Shown here: positions 24,295 to 34,400 of the stretch, in pieces
Position numbering within the stretch: the first letter of the stretch is position 1
How the letters are laid out: every line of letters begins with the position of its first letter
Assembly (NCBI GenBank): GCA_022414725.1
Contig: CM039463.1
Location: 27,118,003-27,182,002, forward strand
DNA: 64,000 nucleotides
Direction of reading: 5' to 3'
From: Microglena sp. YARC
Lineage: Eukaryota; Chlorophyta; Chlorophyceae; Chlamydomonadales; Chlamydomonadaceae
Program-made: the position numbers and the translations under genes
The notes under the pieces: model-generated
The model's database searches: none
What the model saw: the letters and a program-made list of their open reading frames with translations, nothing else
Told to the model about the DNA's origin: nothing

Positions 24295-25307
24295 GGGGGG
24301 GGGGCGCTGAAGGCCATGAGATCAGTCCAGCCTCCTAAAAAGCTCCATGAGCATGGAAAAGCGTGTAGTGCTGCGAACTGCACACACATGCAGTGCTGTG
24401 TACTGCACACACATGTAGTGCTGTGAACTACACACCCATGCAGAGCTGTGTATTACAGACCCATGCAGTGCTGTGTAGTGCACGCACATTCAGTGCTGCG
24501 TACTGCACACCCATACGATGCTGTGTACTACACACCAATGCAGTGCTTAACATTACACACCCATCCTGTGCTGTGTACTGCACACCCATGCACTGCTGTG
24601 TACTGCACACCCATACGATGCCGTGTACTACACACCAATGCACTGCTGCGTACAGAGACCTACCCACAGAGCAACCCATGCAGTGCTGTGCTCAGTCCCA
24701 CCCCCCAGCTTACCAAAATCACATTCTGCTCCCCAGAACCCTTCTGCTGTCCTCCCCTCCCACCCACCCTCAGTCATACCTAACTCCGCAGTGCTGTTAA
24801 CAGTCCCCCACTCAGCTTACCAGAACCACATTGTTTCACCAAAAAGCTTACCAGAACCACACATCTTAGCTTACCAGAACCACACTGTTTCTCCAAAAAG
24901 CTTACCAGAATCAGAAACCTTAGCTTACCAGAATCCCATTTGTCTCCAAAGTAAATTTATTAAAAAAGCAAGGTTTAAGTGGGCTAAACTTTTTCCCAAC
25001 TTTATTTCCCTACTCTTTTTGTATGAAACTTCCACAATTCCAACTCCCATCTGAATCGGACACCATATCGAAGGTGCGGTCCAAAATCTGTCTTTCTGCC
25101 CCCCTCCTGGACTAAACTCTTAATACTTGAAACATCTGGAGATTTCACTGCGCATGTATACATCGCTACTTACCAAAATCACATTCTTCTCCGCGGAGCC
25201 CTTCTGTTGCTTTTGAACCTTCCTCAGCTCAGCGAACTTCGCCACTTGCTCAGGAGTCAAGGAGTCATCCTCAGTGTCCTGTGATGCAAGGGGGTGGAGG
25301 GTGGGTG

Positions 25308-25350
<43 letters not shown>

Positions 25351-25614
25351 GGGGGGAGCAGTCACGGATATCTGTATGTTAAATCTAGGGGGCGGGACTG
25401 CTACTGCTGCTGTGCCTTCCTCAGCTCTGTGAACATGGCCACTTGCTCAGGAGTCAAGCAGTCATCCTCAGTGTCCTGTGATGCAGGGGGGGGGGGGGGG
25501 GGGACTGCTGCTGCTGCTGTGCCTTCCTCAGCTCTGTGAACATGGCCACTTGCTGAGGAGTCAAGGAGTCATCCTCAGTGTCCTGTGATGCAAGGGGGTG
25601 GAGGGTGGTGTGGT

Positions 25615-25645
<31 letters not shown>

Positions 25646-25891
25646 GGGAGAGCAGTCACGGATATCTGTATGTTAAATCTAGGGGGGCGGGACTGCTGCT
25701 GCTGCTGTGCCTTCCTCAGCTCTGTGAACATGGCCACTTGCTCAGGAGTCAAGGAGTCATCCTCAGTGTCCTGTGATGCAGGGGGGGGGGGGGGGGGGGG
25801 GGACTGCTGCTTCTGTGCCTTCCTCAGCTCAGCAAACATGGCCACTTGCTGAGGAGTCAAGGAGTCATCCTGAGTGTCCTGTGATGCACGA

Positions 25892-25941
<50 letters not shown>

Positions 25942-27884
25942 GGGGGGTCAAGGAGTCATCCTCATTGTCCTATGGTGCACGTGTGTGTGTGCATGTTGTG
26001 TGGGTCGAGGATTCATCCTCATTGTCCTGTGATGCACGAAAGTGTGCGTGTGCGTGTGTGTGTGGGGGGGGGTTCAAGGAGTCATCCTCAGGGTCCTGTT
26101 AAGTTATTGTGTGATTGTATTATTTTGGTGTCATTGGCAGGCATGTTGATTGGAAGGATTCTGCAGATGTGTGTGTGTGTGGGGGGGGGATGAGAGCAGT
26201 AACGGATAACTGTCTGTAACATCTATGGGGCGGACAGGGGAGGGGGGAGGGGGAGAGCACACACGGATAACTGTCAGCTCAAAGGTATGCAACACTTGTT
26301 CAGAGGTCAAGGACTCATCCTCAGTTTCCAGCTATGCACGTGACATATTGTTTCAGTGGCAGTGGCAGGCCAGTTGCCAGCTATGCACGTGACGTAATGT
26401 TCCAGTGGCAGTGGCAGGCCAGTTGCCAGCTATGCACGTGACGTATTGTTTCGGTGGCAGTGGCAGGCCAGTTGCCAGCTATGCACATGACGTATTGTTT
26501 CAGTGGCAGTGGCAGGCCAGTTGCCAGCTATGCACATGACGTATTGTTTCAGTGGCAGTGGCAGGCCAGTTGCCAGCTATGCACGTGACGTGATGTTTCA
26601 GTGGCAGTGGCAGGCCAGTTGCCAGCTATGCACGTGACGTATTGTTTCAGTGGCAGTGGCAGGCCAGTTGCCAGCTATGCACGTGACGTGATGTTTCAGC
26701 GGCAGTGGCAGGCCAGTTGCCAGCTATGCACGTGACGTATTGTTTCAGTGGCAGTGGCAGGCCAGTTGCCAGCTATGCACGTGACGTATTGTTTCAGTGG
26801 CAGTGGCAGGCCAGTCGCCAGCTACTGAAGCAAACTAAGTGCGACCTAGTGCACCTTGAAGCAGACACAATCAGCTGTCCAGAACTGCTGGCATATTTGG
26901 TTCAGCTCAGTGGCTGGCTTAAGAAGCTGCCTAGAAGCTACCGCTCGTAGCTGGAAAGAACGCATCCGAGGCTGATACATCAGGTGATCAAAGTAACACT
27001 ATGATGGGTGTGTGTGGTGGGGGGGGAGGATTTGATTCATGATGTGTGGGTGTGGGTGTTGTGGCGGGGGGGATCTTCGCCATTATGTGTGCGTGATCAC
27101 CTTCATCCTCACGAGGCACCCACCCGGAAGAAGTATACAAAACAGAGGTAGAATTGGGTGTTTTTAAATTTGGGGATGGGTTGGGAGATGTCCTGCAAGG
27201 TTACCTTTTTGTTTTGTTTGGGTGTGGTTGGAAATGTCTTTCAAGATGTCATCAATGCCTCCTGCAGCCTAGTAGTTCTGACAGTTGGGTGGGTTGGTCG
27301 GGTTGGGTTGGGTTGGATTGGGTTGGTCGGGTTGGGTTGGGTTGGGTTGGGTTGAGTTGGGTTGGGTTGAGTTGGGTTGGGTTGGTTGGTTGGGTTGGGT
27401 TGGTGTTGGGTTGGGTTGGGTTGGGTTGGGTGGGTGGGGTTGGGTGGGTGGAGTGGGGTGGAGAAAGGTGGTTTGGTTTGGTTTGTTTGGTTTGGGTGGA
27501 GTGAGGTTGGGTGGGTGCAAAAAGGCAACCTGGCGGCAGAGCAATCGTTCTTTCCAGGAGCAAGAAGCATGGGGATGGATTCAGATGCAAGTTTTGGAAC
27601 TCATCATTTCAGTTAATGGCATAGAAACAGACAGGCCAGTGCTCTGGCCCAGGACAAGTACACACCACATCCTGTTTGTGGGTGGGGGTCTCCAGTCGTA
27701 CCGTGGATGATGTGGCTTCGACTTCGACAGTTGATTCAGTTTTCTTGGAAAATGCACGCAGAGGGGATACGCGCAAGAAGGGCCTACTGCTGTGCGCAGG
27801 AGTGGCTTGGATAGGGCGAGGTACAAAGCTGTGGGGCGTTCGGACGAACTGGGAAGAGGCGCGAGAAAGGCAGCTAGGCGACAT
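21710..27884 (-). CDS. secE: Plastid preprotein translocase subunit SecE, nuclear-encoded (4 exons)
   Basis: Predicted SecE, the small essential subunit of the Sec translocon, here expected in the thylakoid or inner plastid membrane beside SecY. Exons on the minus strand are 27702-27884, 25174-25278, 23985-24032 and 21710-21817. All junctions are phase 0 with GT-AG ends, giving 147 residues. Residues 1 to about 45 are rich in Ser, Arg and Pro with few acids, like a plastid transit peptide. An acidic and lysine-rich stretch follows, then GAIEEAGLISWPAASK, matching the SecE amphipathic helix ending in Trp-Pro. The single membrane segment FLVLAIIFVSGGALLGMNIL and a short tail ending SEKWYH complete it. 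The order helix, WP, one membrane span, C-terminus is diagnostic for plastid and bacterial SecE. The ATG at 27884 starts the transit-like segment. Introns are full of copies of the exon edges. The product call rests on motif order; splice joins are inferred without transcripts. Confidence 0.85.
21885..22060 (-). repeat. Partial copies of secE exon 4 start plus acceptor
   Basis: 21890-21955 repeats the acceptor and about 50 nt of exon 4 with a few changes. 22010-22060 is a more degenerate copy. They alternate with a (GT/GGTGTAG)-rich spacer. Confidence 0.8.
22090..22470. repeat. Minisatellite of about 30-35 bp in secE intron 3
   Basis: About 11 units of CACTACAGATTATGTTTGAC and ATGTTAGACAT type, with a higher-order duplication of about 125 bp. 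Confidence 0.88.
22515..22730 (-). mobile_element. Dispersed element with TTTTTGGCGGAGCC start, copy 1
   Basis: Minus orientation; starts TTTTTGGCGGAGCC near 22722 and ends near GCGTCGCTTTCGACGCTGC. Related copies at 22850-22958 plus 23741-23790 (split), 37426-37640, 54905-55175 and a fragment at 19521-19590. Confidence 0.75.
22959..23740. mobile_element. Mutator-like non-autonomous element in secE intron 3
   Basis: Long inverted repeats starting GATAGMACTCTATRCAGTAG, about 80 bp well matched and extending weakly to 150 bp. Flanked by CCTATTTTTT(T) on both sides (10-11 bp). Inserted inside a copy of the TTTTTGGCGGAGCC element. 782 bp, no transposase. Confidence 0.85.
23985..24032 (-). CDS. 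secE: secE exon 3 (WP helix)
   Basis: 16 codons, GAIEEAGLISWPAASK, between acceptor GCACAG|GGAGCT and donor AGCAAG|GTGCAG. This is the conserved SecE amphipathic helix with the invariant Trp-Pro. A copy of its 5' half with acceptor sits at 24303-24360. Confidence 0.85.
24083..24230. repeat. Dispersed repeat with ACAGTCCAGGGATAGGCC
   Basis: About 145 bp, matching 39457-39595 and the split copy at 12934. SINE-like in size but no A/B boxes were confirmed. Confidence 0.7.
24303..24360 (-). repeat. Partial copy of secE exon 3 with acceptor
   Basis: Matches 23999-24055 (acceptor and first two thirds of exon 3) with small changes, separated from it by a dispersed repeat and a (TG)n-G13 tract. Confidence 0.8.
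24365..24680. repeat. CACACCCATGCAGTGCTGTGTACTG array
   Basis: About 11 units of 29 bp in secE intron 2. Confidence 0.9.
24708..24955 (-). repeat. About six copies of secE exon 2 3' end plus donor
   Basis: The motif TTACCARAATCMCATT, the reverse complement of the exon 2 end plus GTAAGY, recurs near 24712, 24813, 24848, 24875, 24902 and 24928. The first copy extends about 45 nt into the exon sequence. Confidence 0.8.
25025..25112 (-). repeat. Dispersed repeat shared with 38060-38150
   Basis: Minus-strand match to a block with GACAGATTTTGGAC and GTCCGATTCAGATGG, followed at 38159 by G and C runs. Function unknown. Confidence 0.7.
25174..25278 (-). CDS. secE: secE exon 2
   Basis: 35 codons between acceptor CACAG|GACACT and donor TTTTG|GTAAGT. 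Encodes the charged stromal segment with SLTPEQVAKFAELRK. Copies of its 5' half lie upstream in the gene and copies of its 3' end lie downstream. Confidence 0.85.
25400..26340 (-). repeat. Four long and several partial copies of secE exon 2 start plus acceptor
   Basis: Long copies at about 25414-25480, 25516-25593, 25697-25783 and 25815-25888 keep the acceptor and an open frame SQDTEDDSLTPEQVAMF. Shorter remnants lie near 25945, 26007, 26075 and 26305. They are separated by (TG)n and poly-G tracts of 9 to 22 nt. Confidence 0.85.
26335..26822. repeat. 49-bp minisatellite, 10 copies
   Basis: Unit with GCCAGTTGCCAGCTATGCAC and GTGACGTATTGTTTCAGTGG; highly homogeneous. In secE intron 1. Confidence 0.95.
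27285..27510. repeat. GGTTGGGTT array
   Basis: Degenerate 5-10 bp units between 27285 and 27510. The ORFs through it in all frames are artefacts. Confidence 0.92.
27702..27884 (-). CDS. secE: secE exon 1 (transit peptide)
   Basis: 61 codons from ATG at 27884 to the donor ACG|GTACGA. Encodes a Ser/Arg/Pro-rich plastid transit-like peptide beginning MSPSCLSRASSQFVRTP. The donor ends in phase 0, which fits exon 2. Confidence 0.78.
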
Positions 27885-28390
27885 AATGAATTAGAGCAAC
27901 AGTGGAGCTGTGGAACGTGATACCTGTGTGAGCACTAGGACTTCACGAATCGAACTAGGTTGAATATGGCAGACTATTTTGCGTGGCGTGGCTTCGGAGG
28001 TGAAAAATATTGTAGTGCTACAGACGTACAAGTGAGTACCTGAGACATCCGTTCCGACTACAGAAAGCGAAATTGCATTCGAACGAGGTTCGCCACCGCA
28101 ACCCATATATCTGCAGCATCGGTACTGAGAGCTGACCTTCTACTACTACGTAGCTTTGCTTCTTGGTCTGCTCCGACAAGCCAGATCAACACCTCACTCC
28201 ACTCCTCGAGGCTTCTGAAGATGCAGTAAATCGTTCACTGTGACCTGCTAGCCGGGAGTATCTGCCCTCTGTAGTTGCATCAGTTCCTTCAGATTTAAAG
28301 AAGTCCCAACTGCAGTCCCTTAAAACTAGGGGCCATAATAACCCATTTCCGAGTTTCCTACCTTATTCCTTCCTCCCTTGCTCTCTAGTC
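27885..28390. promoter_or_regulatory. Divergent intergenic region between secE and the proline-rich membrane protein gene
   Basis: The start codons of secE (minus) and the plus-strand gene lie 506 bp apart, head to head. The interval should hold both promoters and 5' UTRs. No TATA box or other element could be recognised with confidence. Confidence 0.45.
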
Positions 28391-28528
28391 ATGGCGTCTG
28401 AATTGTCTCATCTAATTGAGTCTGAGCTGAAGAGTGGGGGATTTTATGGGGAGCAGGGCTACCGTGATGACGAGAAGGATGAAGTAGAAGCTCCTCACGA
28501 GGCTCTGATGGGCGCGTTGAGGGTGGAG
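28391..28528 (+). CDS. Proline-rich membrane protein, exon 1
   Basis: 46 codons from ATG, hydrophilic and acidic, ending GAG|GTGAGC in phase 0. The frame stays open beyond the donor for about 80 more codons, so a longer first exon is possible. Confidence 0.5.
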
Positions 28529-30043
28529 GTGAGCCTTGTTACCTTTTCATTGTTGGGCAACTCATGGCAACTTACTGCCAGCTCCAATATCCAGCTACCA
28601 TTTCAAACCCAATGCTTACAGCTGCATTGGAATGCTTGTCATGTCAGCTTTAATACACACTCCCTAGCTTCAGGTTTGGCTCAAAGGTGGGGGAATGGAT
28701 TTGCCCTAGAAGCTGCCACGCGCATAGCCCCCATTAAGAAAAACAGTGGCCTTCTATTTGTGTAATAAGCAGTTTGTCAGTGCACATTCACAATTTTTGG
28801 CCTAGTAACAGCATGAAAACCCATGAATCACAAGTGCCCTTGATAATCCAAGCTTCTGCGGGTCTGACCAAGGCAAACTGTGGGATTGAAGCCAGCCTGG
28901 GGCCAAATTTGTATGCCTGTAGATGGGGTGAGTGGGGGATGCTTGTTCGCTGGAAAATAATGTCTTCATTTCGTTCATTATAGATATCATTCTGAACATC
29001 ATATGTATGGGGAGAGGCAAAGACCGATAGATCTATATAGATCTATCGGTCTATATAGATCTATATATATCTGCATTCGCAAAGCTGATAGATCTATCGA
29101 TATCACTTGTCCGAGGCCCCCCCCGGTCCCGAGTGTGGGTATATCTATATAGATCTAAATGGGCAGTTTGAGCTGTCAACTGTTCCTCGAACGTGCTATT
29201 CGCTTTCTTCTGCTCCAAATACATACGGCAATTATTAATCTGAATGAAGCCGGCTTACAAAGTTATATGAGCGATCGGAAGTCGCCTGCATCCGTCTTGG
29301 CCATTCTTGAGAAAGCCCCACCAGCTTCTAACTGGGGAGCAAACTTCGATGCGCGAATTGAAGAAGGTGGACCTTGCCTGTTGTTTTGTCGCGCTTATGA
29401 CGTTGGCGTCAGTCCCAACAACATTAGCAAGTCGGCGAACGCGCACATGAAGGCGTGCAAGGGGGGCTCAACAACCGAGCCGGCTGCATTGTGGAACTGG
29501 ACCTGGACAGCTCTTCTAAGAACACTCGCCAAAAACAAGCTAGGCAGCCTGGGCCCAAGCTTGGGGTCGCATCTGGTGGGCTGCACAATGTGTCCATGTA
29601 ATCCTACAAGTCTACTACCCTAGCGAAGCAATAGCGGCATGATGATGGACTGTTAGGCAGCAAGTAGCAGCTTCTAGGCAGCTCCCTGTGCACAAGCTGG
29701 CATTAGTTTCGGCTGAATAGCCAGCCAGGGGAGCTGCCTAGAAGCTGCACAAATTAGACAGTTTAAAGACTTTTCTAGGACCTGATGTATGCTGAACTGC
29801 TGATGGTGATGAACTGATGATGGGGATAGGGGATAGGGGGGGACTAGGCCTGGGTTGGTTTGGAGGCTATATCGTGATCGTTTAGTAGGTGACCGCGCCG
29901 GCAGCAAGCTTCACAAGTTATTACTGAACTAAAAGTAAATCCTGTACTTTTTTTGAAGGCACAAGGCACCTTAATATGATGAAGACTACATGTAAAATAA
30001 ATCCCTGATTTTTTTCAGAGGCCTCCTTGAAGGTACCAGTATA

Positions 30044-30081
<38 letters not shown>

Positions 30082-31197
30082 AAATCATGGTCGTGGTCGC
30101 GGTCGTGGTCGTGGTGGTCGTGGTGGTGTCATCATCGCGTACCCACGTGCCATGGGCGTGCGAAGTGTAACCGACTTGCAACCGACTTTCTGTCAAACCC
30201 AACACCCCGCCCAGCGAAATTTTCAAATACCGAAACTGCAGATGCGCAAAGCTAAGCACGCGCGCTCATTTCATCCCCACTTTTGCCTCCCATACAATGA
30301 CTGCAAGCAATTTAGATCCAGAAGATTCTCTCTTCGGAGGTCATCTGCTGACCCTCGCTTTGCATGGCGCTCAGAATAATCGTTTCAGTTACTGCTCTTA
30401 ACCAAGCCAGGCGTGAAGACTTTGCTTTCCAACCTCAGGAGTTACACCATACTCATAATCAAGCCAGACCTTCAGATCGTCATGCTTTTTTTCTCCGCCT
30501 GTGAGCGTTGCCACCGTTCATCTCACGCATGCGCACTTTTGCCATGCCATCTCATCGCCTTCGTCATGGCTGGTTGTTGCGATTAAGTCGACTTTGTTCA
30601 GATCGCCGAGGCCATTCCGTCCCTCTGCCCACTCTCGCGCTTGCACCTCTCATCCCATATCTGAAAGCTCTTTTCGTTGTATCGAATATCGCGAAATACG
30701 ATGTGTCCTGTTCCAAGAGTTGACCGAGTACCAACTGGGGCGCTGCAGGAGAAGATGAAACTACAAGTTTGTAGCTTTGGAATTGCACTGGTCCGGTGTT
30801 CTCGGGTGATCGGGATCTGAGCGTTCCCAAGTTGTTGGTCTGCACTTTCCCCTCTTTCTGCAAGATTAAATCCCGCAGCCGAAGTGAAGGGTATGAGGTA
30901 GGGAGGAGGAGAGTGTGTGTGCGTGTTGGTGGTTGGGGAAAGGGAGGCTTTTGGGGGTGAAGGTGAGAGAAAGAGAGTGTGTGTGGATTGGGTAGGAAGA
31001 AGCCGGGGGAAGCAGAGGATGCTGTGGGTATGTATGTGTGTGTGTGTGTGTATGTGGTGGTGGTGGTGGTGGTGGTGGGTGGGTGTGTGGGGGGGGGGGA
31101 CGGTGACTATAGCTAGCTCCGGCTTACGCTATGGTGTCCTTAACTTCACGTCCTATGAGTAACTGTATTACACGGATGTAACAATTTCAATTTTAAT

Positions 31198-31228
<31 letters not shown>

Positions 31229-31460
31229 GGGGGGGGGGATGGAATACGTGTATGACAGGGGGGAGGGCCACATCTGAAGCAGAAGGGGAAAAGGTAGAGA
31301 GAAGAGGTGTGCGTCTAAGAGTGTGGGGGGAGAGGGGGTGTTGGTGTGGCCACCGGCCACACGGGCTACGGTACTAGGGTACTCACCTTAATATGATGAA
31401 GACTACATGTAAAATAAATCCCTGATTTTTCAGAGGCCTCCTTGAGGTACCAGTATACCA

Positions 31461-31494
<34 letters not shown>

Positions 31495-34400
31495 TTTGCT
31501 ACATATACATCTATGTAGATCTATATGTCGGGGCAATATATATCTATTTGCCGCCCCCTACATATGTGGCTTGTAGATGCCCCATGACTAGGGAACGGCA
31601 ATATGATATCATATGATGCCGGCAGCCTGACTAGGCCAAAGCAACCATTTATATACAATATCATATGATATCATACTCGCCTTCAGTCAACATCATATGA
31701 TTTGCCGGTCCCTACCCATAACTCATCCAGTTGACTTGTGTGCCTGTATGCCACAGGTTACCACCCAGTTCCGGAGCATCCCATCATGCCGCACAGGACC
31801 TCAAAATATTTGTGTTTGCCCCACAGTTGCCCACAGTTTCAGAGCACATGGAATGACCACCAGCATCACACATGCCAAGCTGTTCGACCTAGCTCCAGTG
31901 CATACCCGCCCCCCATACGGCCATACCGAACTATATTGATTTGGTCCATTGCAGGATGGGTTTAGCGCAAGCATCTGCAACAAATCAACATCAGCATCAG
32001 CACCAACGTGGGCACGAGAAGAAACACTAATGCGAAGACAGAGACCAATAACAACGCCTACAGCAAAGGCAGAGACCAAAACCAATACCAACACTCACAG
32101 CAAAGACAGAGACCACCGCCAGCGCTAACATTAACATCCACAGCAAAGACAAACACTAAAACAGAGACCAACACCAACACCCACAGCAAAGACAGAGACC
32201 ACCACCAGCACCAGCACTATCACCCACAGCAAAGACAAACACAAAGGCAAAGGCCAACACCAACACCTACAGCGAAGGCAGAGACCAAATCCAAAACCAA
32301 CACCCACAGCAAAGGACAGAGACCAACACCCAGCCCAGCACCAACACCCACAGCAAAGACAAACACAAAGACAGAGACCAACACCAGCACCTACAGCAAA
32401 GGTAGAGACCAACACCAACACCTACACATACAGCAAAGACAGAGACCAACACATACAGCAAAGACAAACACAAAGACAGAGACCAACACCAGCACCAACA
32501 CCCACAACAAACACAAACACAAAGGCAGAGACAAACACCAACACCCACAGCAAAGACAAACACAGAGACAAACACAAAGACAGAGACCAACACACGCACC
32601 GGCACCAACACCAAGACATACACAATCACGATTTCACAAATCTGAAGTTATGGTTTGTTCAACCACACCCTGCAGGCAAGAGTAAAGGAGCAGCAGGCCC
32701 AGAAAAAATTATTAACTGTTAGGAGGCTTGTCTGCATTGGAGGTGGCTTGGCAGTGGTAGTAATAGTATGGCTCATACTGATAGAAAGATCAAGCTCGCA
32801 GAGATCTGCTGGTGAGTGAAGGGAGGGAAGGGCTGTATGGCTCATACTGATAGAAAGATCAAGCTCGCAGAGATCTGCTGGTGAGTGAAGGGAGGGATGG
32901 GCTGTATGGCTCATACTGATAGAAAGATCAAGCTCGCAGAGATCTGCTGGTGAGTGAAGGGAGGGATGGGCTGTATGGCTCATACTGATAGAAAGATCAA
33001 GCTCGCAGAGATCTGCCGGTGAGTGAAGGGAGGGATGGGCTGTATGGCTCATACTGATAGAAAGATCAAGCTCGCAGAGATCTGCTGGTGAGTGAAGGGA
33101 GGGATGGGCTGTATGGCTCATACTGATAGAAAGATCAAGCTCGCAGAGATCTGCTGGTGAGTGAAGGAGGGATGGCTGTATGGCTCATACTGATAGAAAG
33201 ATCAAGCTCGCAGAGATCTGCCGGTGAGTGAAGGGAGGGATGGGCTGTATGGCTCGTACTGATAGAAAGATCAAGCTCGCAGAGATCTGCCGGTGAGTGA
33301 AGGGAGGGATGGGCTGTATGGCTCATACTGATAGAAAGATCAAGCTCGCAGAGATCTGCCGGTGAGTGAAGGGAGGGATGGGCTGTATGGCTCATACTGA
33401 TAGAAAGATCAAGCTCGCAGAGATCTGCCGGTGAGTGAAGGGAGGGATGGGCTGTATGGCTCATACTGATAGAAAGATCAAGCTCGCAGAGATCTGCTGG
33501 TGAGTGAAGGGAGGGCTGGGCTGTATGGCTCATACTGATAGAAAGATCAAGCCCGCAGAGATCTGCCGGTGAGTGAAGGGAGGGATGGGCTGTATGGCCC
33601 ATACTGTATGTACTGATAGAAAGATCAAGCTGGCAGAGATCTGCTGGTGATTGATGGGCTGTATGGCTCATACTGATAGAAAGATCAACCTCGCAGAGAT
33701 CTGCTGGTGAGTGAAGGGGAGGGGATGGGCTGTATGGCTCACACTGACAGACAGAAGGAAGTGAAGGGAGTCATGAGTAATGTCTCATTGTTGGGCTCTG
33801 TTTGATTGTTGGGTATACCACCACCACGCCCCACCAGGTGTTCTCGTTAATATGGTGTGTGTTGGTGGTATGCTTGTATATTACATATGACGATGTAGTC
33901 AAGGTCGTATCAGCATGAGCACCTCAGGAACGGCTCATCTTAGTTAGGCTCACTTGCACTGCTCACCGTGTATTGCTATTGAAATTGTTACATCTGTGTA
34001 ATGCAGTCACTCTCAGGACGTGAAATCAGGGACACCACAGCGTAAGCCGGCGCTAGCAGTAGTCACCGTTTCCCCATTAAAAAAAAATCTAAGGTGCCAC
34101 TGGCCGAAGCCCCAGGCACCGTGGCCACACCTTTCCAATGCATCGTACTACGGGGGGTTTTCACCCCGGTTCGGAAGCACCAACACAGTGCAGCGCGCTA
34201 CTAATGTGTGTAAAGGGGTTTTAATTGTTATGAATTAAATAACCATTTCTGCAAAAACAACATCAGAACTATTAAAAGTGATTCTTGTTAGAAAATTAGA
34301 GTTTTATAATCAACTTGTCAATTTTATAAAATCTCGCTTTTGCATACTATTTATCATTACTAGACAGGAGTTAAGTCAGACCTGAATATGAGCCGTGCAC

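Noticed and set aside
27205..27263. Possible extra secE exon (GGIDDILKDISNHTQTKQ)
   Set aside because: Its phase does not fit exon 1 and exon 2, which join directly in phase 0 and give a complete SecE.
32008..32685. 225-codon plus ORF of Thr/Asn/Lys/Gln repeats
   Set aside because: Pure minisatellite translation; opposite-strand frames are open too, and it ends just before a better-supported exon in another frame.
32648..33671. Minus-strand ORFs of 157 and 178 codons with a 23-residue repeat
   Set aside because: Antisense reading of a 69-bp array that is explained by the plus-strand exon end and donor.
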